Source: Entomortierella parvispora
Taxonomy: Eukaryota > Mortierellomycota > Mortierellomycetes > Mortierellales > Mortierellaceae
Assembly (NCBI GenBank): GCA_963573315.1
Contig: OY752145.1
Span: 186,001-250,000, forward strand
Reading direction: 5' to 3'
DNA: 64,000 nucleotides
Of this stretch, positions 1 through 11,516 are shown piece by piece. The notes under the pieces were generated by a model. It was not told the origin of the DNA. It was given only the letters and a program-made list of their open reading frames with translations, and ran no database searches. The translations under genes were made by a program, and so were the position numbers. Each line of letters begins with the position of its first letter. Position 1 is the stretch's first letter.

Positions 1-312
1 GATGTCAGATTCAAGCTTGCTCGCCTTGTTTTGACTCTCTCGACCGACGCAACCAATACTGTGTACATTCCTGAGCAGTCTGCCAGACTCACCATTGCTG
101 ACTATCACGTCAATGGAGGAAGCTTGGTTGTGAATGCAGACAGGTTGAGCCAGATGATCCCCACCGTTGTCAGCCCTCGCGATGTCATTGACTTGCTCAC
201 TTCCCCCAAGGTCACTGAGAATATCGCTGCGCGAGGATGGGAATTTCTCAAGGAAAAGTACCGCAAGGTCGAGTCCCACGATTGGCAGCTCGTCTTCAAC
301 TGGAAGAAGTAG
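1..312 (+). CDS. Partial C-terminal part of an unrecognised ~269-aa fungal family (copy 1)
   Basis: The reading frame is open from the first base of the window to a TAG stop, so only the last ~103 residues are present. They align by eye with the C-terminal halves of the two genes at 2064-2997 and 4317-5212: the shared pattern is FKLAR..L.LSTD, then a V(Y/F)IP(E/K)Q element, a VNGGS/VSGDS turn, IPTVV/IPKVV and a final LLTSPKV/LFSSPKV block, ending in QLVFNWKK (QFVFDW in copy 3). I cannot name the family. The pattern resembles small fungal proteins of unknown function that occur in many copies in some Basidiomycota, but that is memory of style rather than a match. It lies on the plus strand, convergent to copy 2. 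Its start and any signal peptide lie outside the window. Confidence 0.75.
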   Translation, partial: DVRFKLARLVLTLSTDATNTVYIPEQSARLTIADYHVNGGSLVVNADRLSQMIPTVVSPRDVIDLLTSPKVTENIAARGWEFLKEKYRKVESHDWQLVFNWKK

Positions 313-2063
313 GCTCTCAACTACGAACCTCGCTGCTCGAACTCGTTCTCATCCCATCGGGAGTGGCCATCATCAGGATGCCCTTCCGTAGAACAAGATG
401 TACAAATGAAACTATTGAACTGAAATAAAAGACAATACTCTTTGCAGCCATATTCAAGTGCTTCTTCCTGTTCTTGTGCCGTTCTATTCGGTTACAATCT
501 TTCCACGATCCTTGGTCATCACTTTTTTGTAGTCTTACGGCGTGTGTTCGTCTGGGTCTCAGTGTTCTTCGATCCCCCTCAACCTTGTCATCATCCTTGG
601 GCTTCACTTTTTTGAATCTTACAGCGTGTGTTTGTCTGTTCTTGGAGATCCCTCAACCTTTCCATCCTCCTTGGACATGACTTTTTTTGCATGTTTCCGT
701 TCGATTCTCAATGCTTTTGGAGATCAAGCTTCCACCCAAGAGTATGGACCCCTCATCTCGCGCCATTTTTTCTTTTTTTTTTTTTGGCCGTTTTACGCGG
801 TTGATTGTCCGGAGCTGTTTCGTAAGCAGTCAATTGGATGTACCAAGCATGAAAGTCGGTTGGGGTGACGGGGAAAGTGTGTTTTAAGAGCAATTGACGC
901 GTTTCTGTTAGCGTAAGAAGTTCAACTTGTGAAGTTTTCGCCGTATTTTCGCGGCCACCGTGGAGTAGAGTGGAGTGAACCACAAAGAACAAGGCATCAA
1001 GCATGCAAGTTGCATGACTGCAAAAAAGAATCAAAGCGTGTGGCGTTCAGGCCAGCGGTACAGTGCAGTGCATTGTTGTTGCAGCAAGGATTTTCGTGTC
1101 CCGATCTCCTCTTTTGCAGACATGGGTCCTTGCTTACTTGTTGCTCCCCTGAACGACAGATCCAGAACTGTGTCGAATACCACCGCCCACCCTCCCCAAG
1201 ATTTTACTTTCAACTTTCTGAAATACTAGGCGCGCTAAGACCTCGCTGGTGAGCAATTGGGTGAAGCACCCTTGCCCCCAACCCCTCAACCCACAACCCC
1301 ACAACCCCCGCGTTGACATGGAAACTGCCACCTCTCTTGTTGTCCAAGTCCACAAGTCCTCTAGAGGTGGCGAGCATCGATCTCTTCCTTCATTCTTGGA
1401 GCTACCCTAACGCTGTCGGGACGACCTGGATCTATGCGACTAGGTTGGCCGACTTTTCACGACAGCGATAAGTTGCCTGATTTCGAAAGAGCAGACAAGC
1501 GGAACCCCGCTGATCGGAAAGGATCTTCTCCCCCCCCCTCCCTTCTCCCACCCACTGCCTCCTCCTCAATTGGAGGGATTTTCTTTGTTACAAACGAGTC
1601 TCCTTCACTTCTCTGATTCTCCTTCGTCATCAATTGTAATCGTTCTTTCGACTCCAAGAAACCATCCTCATCATTAAAAACTCTGGGTTCTGAACTTTCC
1701 ATGCATCTTCAGTGTTGAGCCTGGGGAGCGGAAGAGCAAGATGTTTTTTTTTGTTGCTATCGTGTTGGGCAAATCATCTGAAGTGCAAAAGTTCACGGGC
1801 CTCTTTCAACAAGAGCACAATCATCCCTGCGAGTTCTCCTCCACGCAAAGGCTCTGATGCATTAGTAGACAAATGGGAACGTTGTGGCCCATTCTTTTTT
1901 TTTTTTTTTTTTTTTTTTCACGTTCAGGGTTGGTAGGGTGGAATGGATACACTTTTATTCGCTTCTGTCTGGAGATATGGGGGAACTAACTCGTCAAGAA
2001 ATGAGGAAGGGGGATTGAAGCAACCATTGGACATCAGAGTTGAGTGTGATGTGAGAAGAGGCT
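313..2063. other. Intergenic DNA between convergent copies 1 and 2
   Basis: No convincing gene. An AATAAA at 424-429 probably ends copy 1. An imperfect tandem repeat lies at 510-735. There are a poly-T run near 771-785 and a 24-T run at 1895-1918. Short open frames here lack family likeness and are interrupted by low-complexity sequence. Confidence 0.6.
510..735. repeat. Three imperfect ~75-85 bp tandem repeats
   Basis: Units begin at about 510, 595 and 669, each with CCTTGG followed by a (T/G)CATCAC- or CATGAC-like element and TTTTTT. The first two then share TCTTAC(G/A)GCGTGTGTT, and all three end with a GATC-containing segment. Divergence between units is considerable, so this is an old duplication. 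Confidence 0.55.
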
Positions 2064-2997
2064 TTAGTGCTCTTTGGCGGCAACCTTTTGGTGGGCCTTC
2101 TCAAAGCAGGAGACCTGGGAACCACCGGGCGAGGTGGCGCCATTGGCCCAGTCGTCAAAGCTTCCGCTTCCCAAAAGCTCGTCGAGCTTTACGGCGTTGG
2201 TGACCAAGGAAGCTGTCAGGACCTTGAAGACAGATCGGTTGACGCGGTAGCTCTGGGAGCTGTAAGTCTTCTTGCCCGATGTTTCGAGTTCCATCTCCAA
2301 GGTGGTGTAGAAGATGGTGGCAACCAATTCGCCATCCGACTCCATGACAGTCATCTGCGTGAAAAGAGACTTGTCGGCCTTCTTGGTACTGTGGTTCAGG
2401 ACGCTGTTGGCCATATCGTTGATCGAGTCGACCACCTTGTTCACGTCAGCACCAACGACACCTTCATACGCTTTCTTGATGTCGTTGATCATGAGCTGGA
2501 CGTTGACCGAGGTCTGGCTTTGACCAGTTTGCTCATTGAAAATGAGGAGGAAGCCTAGGATCAAGAGAGAGAACGGAATGGGGCGAAAAGAGATAAAATT
2601 GTAAGGATCCATTGTGAATTAGCAACCGATCCACTCGCAAGAGTATTTTGGAGACACCAATGGGGTCCTGTTTTTTACCTGGGAAGGTGCTGACTTTCTT
2701 GATATACTCGTTAAACTGCGCCTGTTGGTTATCCAAACCCTGGGCTGGGAAAAAGTTGGCCAACTTGGCAGAGTGGGTCAAGATCGTGCCAACGGCATCG
2801 GGGTGGTTCTTGGGGTCTCTGTAGAGATCCACACCGGTGGCTCCATAGGACTTGACATTCTGGACAAAAGGCTGGGAGATAAGATCGCCGGTGCTGTCTC
2901 TGGGGATTCCTGGGGCGGGCAATTGGGGGGCATGGCGGGGGGAACGGCCGGTGGCCCAAAGGACGTAGTCTTTAGCTTCAGGGTGGATGGCAGCCAT
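2064..2997 (-). CDS. Unrecognised ~269-aa family protein, copy 2 (no signal peptide)
   Basis: Two exons, 2997-2679 and 2554-2064, joined across a 124-nt intron (donor AG|GTAAAA, acceptor CCTAG) in phase 1, give 269 residues. The start MAAIHPEAKDYVLWATGR is the first in-frame ATG. The N-terminus is hydrophilic and no signal peptide is seen, in contrast to copy 3. The middle part (DLYRDPKNHPDAVGT, then KLANFFP and KVSTFPGF) aligns with copy 3, as does the C-terminal half (VMESDGELVATIFYTTLEMEL). The function is unknown. A TATAAAA element on the minus strand at 3178-3184 lies 180 bp upstream of the ATG, so a 5' leader, possibly with its own intron, is likely. The gene points toward copy 1. The intron acceptor is the least certain point. 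Confidence 0.75.
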
Positions 2998-4316
2998 TGT
3001 CGCTGGGGGAGGAGGGTGGTCAGAAAACAAAGGTAGGCCTGGTCAGTATTAGGGAAGAAAGAAACTTGCTGACACACGAGTTGAATAGGACCTACTAGGT
3101 GTTCTTGGTGTTGTTTGGAGAGAGGTGGAAGGAGCAGAGGTGGTTGGGTGAGGTCTTGAACAAAAAACTGGCTGTCTTTTTATACTTGAGCGGCCTCGTC
3201 TTCCTTGTCTGCTCAAATGTTAGGACGCGTTCATTCTCTCCCCCAGTGGGCTCAACACTGAGAAGAAGTAGACTACAGTGAGGAAACATCTTACGATCAA
3301 AGCACAGGTCCGGATGATTACTCGAGCAAACAAACAAGAAAGAATAGCCTGTAGTCTAACGTTCTTTGACAGACTACCAACACAGCTGGATTGTCATGGG
3401 TCTGGCCTTGGAGCCTGGAACTCTTTTTTTTTTCTGTTTCTTTCCATCGTGCGAATTCATGCGGAACAATTGCTCCTCGTCTACACAATCTCTTCATGGT
3501 GCATGCATGCAAAAGGTCCGGCTGATGCATGTCGATTTTTTCAATTGAGCGATCACAACTTGCACATGAAACTATTGTCAACAGTTTTTATCGCAGAGAA
3601 GAAAAGGTATGCACGTCGAAAGAATGTGCGGCTGTTGAAAACAAAAAGTTATTTTCTATCAAGACATCTCAGGACCCGAGTTCAGAAAGCGTAGGTACAA
3701 GCTTACATGTTCCGAAGAAGGAGCTCGAGTCGGACGCGACTCAATGGTTCCTTTCCTTATCGGTACAAATCATTGTGCATGCATGCAGTACTCCTGGAAG
3801 AACGCCCCGTTCTATTTTTTACTCTTGAAAGCAATTCATTTTGGATGGGGGACGGGGGATTAAGACAACTTTTGTTTACATATAGTACTTTCAAGTTGAA
3901 AGAGTGGCATTAAGTCAGCGAGGAAGAATGAGAGGCCGTTCTGTCTTTTTGTTCAGAACATGTTGCTTACGACGGAAGACCGAGTGCAGATCCCTTCGTT
4001 CGTGCATCCCTTTTGCCCTGAAAAGTCTCAGAGCCCTTTTTTTTTTCTTCCAGCATGTTTGCGAGTTTTCTGAGCAATTCAAGGCATCTGGGAGCGTGAG
4101 AACGCGACAAGGACGCGAATCCCACGCTCTTTTATCAACCGTGAGAGTGTAATATGCAAAATCAGGGGGAAATTCTAGCAAGAACTACACGTTGCCCGGT
4201 GCTTTATTTCTGTAGGAGAGGAACTATGAGTGCGTGTCGCTTACACATCTGTACATTTGAATATTCCCCTGGACAAAGTGGGCGACAGCACGACTTGTTT
4301 CGCTGGCAGTCTTCCA
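2998..4316. other. Intergenic DNA, promoter of copy 2 and 3' side of copy 3
   Basis: No gene recognised. It holds the TATA-like element for copy 2 at 3178-3184 and two identical 12-bp TGCATGCATGCA palindromes at about 3500-3511 and 3776-3787. Open frames here have no family likeness. Confidence 0.5.
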
Positions 4317-5212
4317 TTACCAGTCGAACACGAACTGCCGATCCCTCTGTTGGGACTCAGCATCGGTTTCCCTGCAAAGGGTCCAATCAACCGAGAATGC
4401 CTCTTCCTCCACGACTTTGGGAGAGCTGAAAAGAACCAGGGCATCACTTGGCCTAACAACCTTGGGGATCAGTCTGCTCAAGGAAACGGCGTTTCTGACA
4501 AAAGAGTCGCCACTGACAGAGAACTCGGCGATGACGAGTTCAGCATTCTGCTTGGGGATGAAGACCGTGTGGTGCAAGTCAGTCGAAAGGGACAAGGTCA
4601 CCCGTGCCAATTTGAAGCTGACAGTGTAAGAATTCGAGTCTTTTTCAAGAACGACGAGACTAAGGATCCATTTTTTCAATGACTTGTCCTTGAACTGGCC
4701 AGGAATCAACTCTCGGAAGCTACGGGCAATCAAGGGTAGGTCAGGAATATCATTGGCTGCGTCACGGATTTCTTTCTCGAACTGAGTGAAGGAGCCATTG
4801 AGGACGATGGTCTGGTCGAGCACACTGGCGGTGGTGAATCCAGGAAAGGACGAAACCTTCTCCACAAAGGCATCCAAACTGTTGACCAGAGTCTTTGCCG
4901 GCTTATCTGATGGAGAGAAGTTGGTCAACTGGGCGGCGTAGGCAAGGACCGACGAAACACCGCTGATGTGGTTGGTTCGATGCTCAAAGATTGAACGCGT
5001 GGTGACAGTCGCTTCTGTTGTATCCTTTCCGACAAAGATGGCTCCCGAAGCAACAGCATTGGCCGCGCCTTCCACCACCACCACCGCTGTGGCAATGATA
5101 AAATATTTGCGACAAAGATTAGCTATTGCTGAAAGCAAGGATGAGGACATGTACGGGTGAGGGGAGGCTGCTAACCAGAGATGAGAACGATGAGGGACTT
5201 GACAAAAAGCAT
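4317..5212 (-). CDS. Secreted unrecognised ~268-aa family protein, copy 3 (with signal peptide)
   Basis: A short first exon (5212-5176) encodes MLFVKSLIVLIS. An 89-nt intron (5175-5087, GTTAGC...CACAG) follows, and exon 2 (5086-4317) completes 268 residues ending in TAA. Splicing creates a classical signal peptide: Lys5, then a hydrophobic core of Leu/Ile/Val residues, with a likely cleavage after the Ala-Asn-Ala near residue 23. Without this exon the frame would begin in a non-homologous context. The rest aligns with copy 2 (LAYAAQLTNFSPS, EKVSSFPGF, KWILSLVVLEKDSNSYTVSF) and copy 1. The secreted location is therefore predicted for this copy only. A minus-strand TATAAAT at 5287-5293 lies 75 bp upstream of the ATG, which suggests a strong regulated promoter. 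The function is unknown. Confidence 0.78.
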
Positions 5213-6536
5213 GTCGAGGATGTTTGTGGGAGAAGCGTGAGAGGATGATAGGTGAGAATGGGGGTGAATTGGTGAAAGCGTGGGGGATTTATATCTCGCG
5301 GCCGCATCATCTCACAAGTGGAGATAGATTGTCGGCAGGGAAGCAAGCACGGGCCGACTTCGCAAGATGGCCGTTCAACTTTCCAAAGTTTCTTTCCTTC
5401 TTTCCCAGATGCCGTTCTTTGTCGTGGTCGTACGTATCCTCCTTAATCTCAGAATGTCGCCACCGCGTGCCTAGACTCCATAAAAAGTCAGTCGGTGAAA
5501 GTCGGACGACAGGGGAATCACGCATCCGCGTTTGGATGGCACAACCGCTCAGACTTCTCACTGTGAGGATCCTCCCGCACACCAGTCGCTTTTGGATATG
5601 CCAGTGGCAACATTTTCAAATCTTGGTGTCCTCGGGCTTTTGGAAATTGCCTAGGTCTAGATGCTTATCTCCTCTGGACCTTTGGGAGGGCTACTGGAAA
5701 GGCTGGTCATTTAATTGTCCTCTCGAGCACGGACACCCCGCTATGATGACTCTATTCTCGGGCTCATGGAGTCAAACATTGCGCCACGAGCGACAGGACA
5801 GCGTAGAGAGCAAGGGTTTATCGTCCCTGTCGTCGAATGGGAAGACAAAGATGGTAATTGAGGTTCTTCACTGAATGGCACAGGTGGTTGACGGACTACT
5901 ACAACTCTGTGTAAGGATGTCCATTTGCCCGAATGTTTGGTATCCAGAGTGAAGGAAACAAAACCTCCGAGGAGAAACAAGATGCGTAAAATGGCTTCCA
6001 CCATCGGGGAAACGTTGTGATACAAAACAGCCACTCACACATTGTCAAATAGGAGATCAGATACAGTCGATGAGTCCACCAACATTTGAGTTTATCCAGT
6101 TGGCGACGATGTTCAGAGAAAGAAAACAACACGAGGGGGGACGCCACATCGATCTCCATGATACTCAACGGCCATGACTTTATCGCGATAACCATCTAAT
6201 GGAGCGAGAAGCTCGCACTGGAACATCACTGGGTCCAGGGTCTGGACGCAACGGACAATGGGTCGGCATGTCTGTGAATCTTTGTCACCAAATCGTTCCA
6301 TCAATTATTTTTTTTGGTGGTTTTCCATCGAACACACTTCTTGTCCAGTCAGCCACATACTACCACAGTGTTTATGAAAGGGAAAAAATACCAGTTTTTT
6401 CATCATTCTTTGTGAAAATGAGTACAGAGAGTGGAGGAGAGGGTGGGAGATGTCTACGAAGATGCATGATCTTGAGTTGCGAATGTCGCGTGTATATGGT
6501 GAGAGAGAAGGGAGAGATTAAGGATAACAAACTTTT
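5213..6536. other. Intergenic DNA between secreted gene and DnaJ
   Basis: The DnaJ gene ends toward this stretch and the secreted gene at 5212 starts from it. Apart from the TATA element I see no gene. The longest frames (up to ~216 codons) have no recognisable domain and no splice-supported extension. Confidence 0.5.
5287..5294 (-). promoter_or_regulatory. TATA box of the secreted family gene
   Basis: The minus strand reads GATATAAATC about 75 bp upstream of the start codon at 5212, which is a good distance for a TATA element in fungi. Confidence 0.5.
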
Positions 6537-8240
6537 TTACTGCTGCGCGCACTGCACACCGGGGTGGCCGCCCTCCTCGTCATCATCGCCGCCCATATGG
6601 CCCTGCTCGGCTCTTGCCTTCTGGCGGGGATCCATCTCGGTCAAGGAGACCTCCTCAACATGAGCTCCCTTGGGGAGAGCAGGCAAAGCAGCGGTAGGGG
6701 GAAGGATTAAGCGAAGCTGCTCAATCTTGGAAATTTCGGTCCAGTTGGCAGCAGGGAACTCGATCTCGAACTGAATGTACAAGTTGCCAAAGTCGTGGTG
6801 TCTCTCCGTGGGCATACCCTGTCCCATAACAGCCTTCAAATCGCCTATTGACAAAGAACACAGGTCCAGTTGAGATGAGCACAGAGTTAGATCCAACTAG
6901 CTCAAATTCCATGAGTGATAAAAACGTCGCCGATCGTCGTGAGCTCTAGAAGCTGAACACTTACCAGGCTTGATGACCTCGCCAGGGAGAATCTCGACAA
7001 CGAGAATACGGTCATCCAAGTGAGGAATCTGGATCTTGCCACCAGCAAGGGCAGTAACCAAGTCAATCTTGGCATCGTAAAACAAGTCGTCGCCGTTGCG
7101 TCTGAAGCGGTCGTGATCCTTCTGCTCCAGGACAATGACAACATCACCAGGGATGGTGCCGGGGGCCTGATCGCCCTCGCCGTTGAAGACAATCTTTCTG
7201 CCGTCCTTCATGCCACGGTCGATGTGAACCTCGAGGACCTTGCGAACAGGCATGACCTTGCGGGCATTGCAGTGCTTGCACTTGTCCTTGGCGTTGATGA
7301 TCTCACCCTCACCACGGCAGTCGCCGCAGGGCTGCTGGATCTGCTGCATCATGGGTCCCATCTGACGAAGCATGACACGGTAACCCTGACCATGGCAGGT
7401 CGCGCAGGTCTTGACAGCGCCCTCCTTGCCACCCTTACCCTCGCACTTTTCACAGAGAACGTTCTTTTGAAGAGCAAGCTTGGTGGTCTTTCCCTTGTAA
7501 AGATCCTCCAAGGAGACCTTCAATCCATGAGCGACGTCCTTGCCACGACGGGGTCCAGAGGGACGACCGCCACGTCCACCGCCACCGCCACCTCCAAAGA
7601 AGTGGGAGAAGAGGTCCTCAGGAGAAAGGCCTCCCATTCCACCACCAGCTCCGCCCTCGCCCGAGAGACCAGCCTCACCGTATTGGTCGTAAACCTGACG
7701 CTTTTGCGAGTCAGAGAGAATATCGTAGGCGTGGCTGATTTCCTGGAACTTTTCAGAAGTAGCACCTCCAGTCTACATTGCAAACGAAGAGGAAAGGTGA
7801 GTCAAAACCGCTCTGTTGGTCGGCTGGTGGAGAGACGCAGAAGGGGGTTGGAGTGAAAAGGACAAGTCCAGAATCGTAGTAAAGTGTCCACAGCGGTTTT
7901 GTGTGGCAAACTGAAATCCACATCAGCCACTCCAAGCAAGAAAGAGAGGATCGGCCAGTGGAATGTCGAGGAGCAGGTTGTTGTTGTCCCATGTGTCGAT
8001 GGAGCTATTATTTGCAAGTGTGGCTGCGACTGATGATGGATGCGGGGATGAAGACGGGATGAGGAGCAAATGGATGGGTGGATGGGCAAGGCAAAGCAAG
8101 GCAAGGCAAGGCAAAGTAGGGGGCGGTACCTTGTCGGGGTGGTACTTGAGGGCCAACTTTCTGTAGGCCTTCTTGAGCTCAGAGTCTGAGCATCCGGGAT
8201 CGACCTCGAGGGCCTCGTAGTACTTGGTTTCCTTGACCAT
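6537..8240 (-). CDS. YDJ1: Class A DnaJ/Hsp40 co-chaperone (Ydj1/DNAJA type), farnesylated
   Basis: Three exons, 8240-8130, 7772-6965 and 6844-6537, encode 408 residues, the length expected for Ydj1. Residues 1-37 are the first part of the J domain with the HPD motif at 34-36, and the intron follows the next Lys. Exon 2 completes the J domain, then a Gly/Phe-rich linker ([20 protein letters not shown]), then the zinc-binding domain with [24 protein letters not shown] and CKHCNARK, then the first substrate-binding beta domain ([21 protein letters not shown]). Exon 3 carries the dimerisation tail and ends in CAQQ, a CaaX box for farnesylation like that of yeast Ydj1. The protein delivers unfolded clients to Hsp70 and stimulates its ATPase at cytosolic, ER and mitochondrial surfaces. 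It is divergent from UTP6 over a 489-bp promoter that contains a heat-shock-like element. Confidence 0.95.
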
Positions 8241-8729
8241 GGTGTGCTGTGGGGAGGGGGAGAGGGGGAGGAGAAGGAAAGAAAGTAGAAAAGAAAGCTG
8301 GGTCCGGGAGGAAGTGCCGGATGATGAAGTGGAGGAGAGAGAGAAGGAGCAGAGGATGGGCGGATGATCATCTTTTGTTGGCTGGCAGTTGGGTGGTCTC
8401 GGTGTGTTTCTGGCCCTGTCCTGGCTGGTGGAAGCGGACGAGCGGACCGACTGACTGACTGCGATGCGTTTGCCAAAAAAAAAAAAATCAAGGCACCATC
8501 ACGTGCAGAATGTTCTCGAGCCAGCGGGAAAAGCAGTCCGCATTGTTGTTTTGTTTATTGGGGAGGCAACACACAACAAGCCTGCAAAAAAAAAAAAAAA
8601 AGACTCATCAACCCTCCTTCTTGGACGCACAAGGTCACTGCATTCGTTCGTTCGTTCATTCATTCATACACACATTCCCCCTCACAGATACACCTCCCAA
8701 CCTCGTAACCCACACGCTCACTCCTCGCC
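8241..8729. promoter_or_regulatory. Divergent promoter region of DnaJ and UTP6
   Basis: A 489-bp region between two divergent start codons. It has poly-A runs near 8475-8487 and 8586-8600, a GTTC/ATTC-rich stretch near 8645-8665, and the heat-shock-like site at 8508-8520. No gene lies within. Confidence 0.5.
8508..8520. promoter_or_regulatory. Heat-shock-element-like site in the DnaJ/UTP6 shared promoter
   Basis: GAATGTTCTCGAG has the alternating GAAnnTTCnnGAn spacing bound by Hsf1. It lies about 270 bp upstream of the DnaJ start and 210 bp upstream of UTP6. Presence next to an Hsp40 gene supports the reading, but one three-unit element is short and its function is inferred. Confidence 0.4.
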
Positions 8730-11143
8730 ATGGCTGACACCGTGCGATTCTATATGGAGGAGATGCTCCCAGAGATGAGAGATCTCGAGCAGAAGGGTCT
8801 CTTCACAAAGGTTCGTCCCTGTTGTTGTCTCTCAGAGTCCAGCCCATGACAACGTTTCCTGTCTGAAAGACCCCCTCCAAAACTCACCCCTCACGCCTGC
8901 TTTTATAGAAAGAGATCACCTCCATCCTTAAAAAGCGCGAAAAGTTTGAATATGCCCTCAAACGCAGGATTGCCAAGAAGGCCGATTTCCTTCGCTACAT
9001 TGAATACGAAATGAACCTGGACGAACTCAGGAGGAAACGTCGCGCTCGCATGGTCAACACAAAGCAATCGATCTCGGATTATGCAGGACCTCGTCGCATC
9101 TACTTCATCTTCAAGAGATGCCTCACAAAGTTCAGCGGCGACATTTCGATCTGGCTTCAGTACATCAACTATGCGAAAAAGACTGGAGCAAGCAGGACCC
9201 TTGGAAAGATTTATGCCCAAGTCATCCAGTTGCACCCCATGAACGAAAAGATGTGGATCCTTGCTGCTGCATGGGAGTGGGAGGAGAATGCCAACATTGT
9301 TGCTGCTAGAGGTAAAGAGCAAAGGCACCGTATCGATCGTGATACTCTAGCGAGAATGACGACCTGATCCACTCACATGAACACGATTGTTGCCTACCCA
9401 AATAGTCCTTTTGCAGCGAGCCCTGCGTCTTAATACCACCACAGAGAGCTTGTGGCATGAATACTTCCGTCTGGAACTCGTCTATATTGCAAAGATTCTC
9501 GCTCGTCGTCAAATTTTGGGAATTGATGGCTCAGTAGAAGAGATCGAAGAGGATTTGTTGAAGGATGAAGAAGTCGACACAGACAACATGATCAAGCTCC
9601 CTACTGTCACCGGAGAGGAGTTTGCTGCTTTCGACAAGGAGGATGAGGAAGAGCCCAAGGCAGGAAAACCAAAAAAGGGAAGCAAGAACACCAATAAGAA
9701 GGCAAAGCTGGAAGCCAAGCATACACCTTTGACCGAGGAGAAGGCAGAGGGGCTCAAGACGGAAAAAAACCCAGTGCTGCGTGGAGAGGTGGCCATGGTT
9801 GTATTCAGGAACGGCATCAAAGAGATTCCAGAGTCATTCTCGTTCCGCAAAGGATTCCTGGATATTGCCAACTCATTTATTAAGCCAAAGCCATTGCAGG
9901 AGGATTCTATCCAGGCCATCTATGACTCGATTGATCGGGATTTCAAGACTTTGCCCGAGGCTCGTGCTTTGGTTGCCCGTCGCTCCATCGATGCTTACAA
10001 GGTCGATGATGAAGGATATGCACTGGGAGTCGCCGCCACTGTCAAGGAGTTCTGGAACTGCTGCGAGGGAGGCGATGTCCACATGTGGGAGTTGTTTGTC
10101 GAGAACATGGGAGAGGAACACCAAAAAACCCAGGAAGAAAACTTGGTATGTAGACACTTTACTTAACGAGCTGCTGTTCACAAAGGATGGCGACCGATGA
10201 ACTAACCTTGTCTTTGTTGATACTACAGAAACTGTACTTTTCGAAAACGATCGACAGAATCTTTTCGTCTGCAAGCAAGAAGCAGATTCATTCCGAGAAA
10301 CTGTATCTCTTGCAACTCAACTGGCTCTTCACAAACTCGATCCTGGAGGTTGAGGCACTCTCCAAGAAGGCTCTCGCTATCTTGGACAAGGCTGTTGTTC
10401 AACATCCAGAGTCAGCGCCTCTCTTGTTGCAGCAAATCCGTCTTGTACGAACCCTCTCACCTTCGGAACAAGCCGCTACATTACCCAAAATTTTTGCCAG
10501 TGCTTTGAAAGATCACTCCGAGAGGTTCGAGGTCTGGCGCGAGTACATCACCTTCTTGCGGACGGCCTATAGGGAGGAAGAGATGACCAAGGAGCAGATT
10601 GAAGAGGCCTTTTTGGAGGCTATCCGCGTTACAACAACACTTTTGCCCGATGTCACTGTTGAGAGGGCAGAGATCAGCCAGATCAAGCAGAGTGTGGGAG
10701 CTTGGTTCTTGGAGTGGGTCGATAACGTAGAGGGCATTGAGGGCGTTCGCCGTGTATACCGCTCATTGATGAAGAAGAGCTTGCCAGACTTGTCTATTTT
10801 CATGGCGTGCATCCGGTTGGAGAAGCAGCACGCGGAGGACGACGAGGACCATTCCAAGGAGATTTCTCTGCTCTATGACAAAGCTATCCAGGTGGACGAG
10901 AAGAACGAAGATACCTACCTGTCGTTCTTGAAGTACTTGAACGACACGAAGCAAATCGAGGCCGCCAACAAGGTTCTCTGGAGGGCTAACAGGGCTGTCG
11001 CTGACAAGGACGCATTCTCACAACGGTACCAGGAACTCCTCGAAGGAAAGTGGACAGAGCCAACGTTTGGGGCAGTAGAACTGGAAACGGACATGAACAT
11101 GGATGTGGACGAGTCCGCGTCCGAAGGCGAAGAGTCGTCATGA
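8730..11143 (+). CDS. UTP6: U3 snoRNP protein Utp6 (HAT-repeat, SSU processome)
   Basis: Four exons, 8730-8810, 8909-9311, 9406-10145 and 10229-11143, give 712 residues. The N-terminus matches the Utp6 signature: MADTVRFYMEEMLPEMRDLE, then a basic segment (KKREKFEYALKRRI) and HAT (half-a-TPR) repeats such as ISIWLQYINYAKK, KMWILAAAWEW and ESLWHEYFRLEL. Further HAT-like units occur through the C-terminal half (FEVWREYITFLR, LSIFMACIRLEKQ). A charged, Lys/Glu-rich linker near residues 210-265 makes it longer than yeast or human Utp6. The protein is part of the UTP-B complex of the small-subunit processome and acts in nucleolar 18S rRNA maturation. The C-terminus is acidic (DVDESASEGEESS). An AATAAA lies at 11189-11194. 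Confidence 0.93.
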
Positions 11144-11516
11144 GTCTGCTCCTAAAAGGCGGCAGCAGCGACAAGAATCCACACTCATAATAAAAACCAC
11201 AGCATCTGCATTCAATCATGTCTATGTCGACTACCGGCCTAATTGTGCAGTTGGATAGGGCGAGAGAAGGGGAGGAGAGAGGAAGCGAGAGGAACCGCCC
11301 CTTGGCCAGGAACCCTCGAGCGCGCACCAAAACACATGAATGAACGGACCCTTTTGGGGGGGGGAAATAAAGACAGCCAAAAAAAAAAAAGATTGATTGT
11401 TCTCCTTCCACCCCTTCCACTCCACAAACGCAACACACGGATACACACACTCCACACGCTTCTCTACCCTCTCAACCTTCCGGAAACTCATATACTTTTT
11501 AACATCAGCATTCACC
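11144..11516. other. UTP6 3' region and promoter of the mitochondrial carrier
   Basis: Intergenic, 373 bp. It holds the UTP6 poly(A) signal, a G run near 11355, a poly-A run near 11380-11391 and CA-rich sequence just before the carrier start. No gene is seen. Confidence 0.5.
11189..11194 (+). terminator. Polyadenylation signal of UTP6
   Basis: AATAAA begins 46 nt after the TGA stop of UTP6. A G-rich run follows about 165 nt on, and the next start codon is at 11517. Confidence 0.5.

Noticed and set aside
7020-7856. 278-codon plus-strand frame opposite DnaJ
   Set aside because: It is the antisense of well-conserved DnaJ exons, has no domain, and runs through the intron-exon boundary of the real gene.
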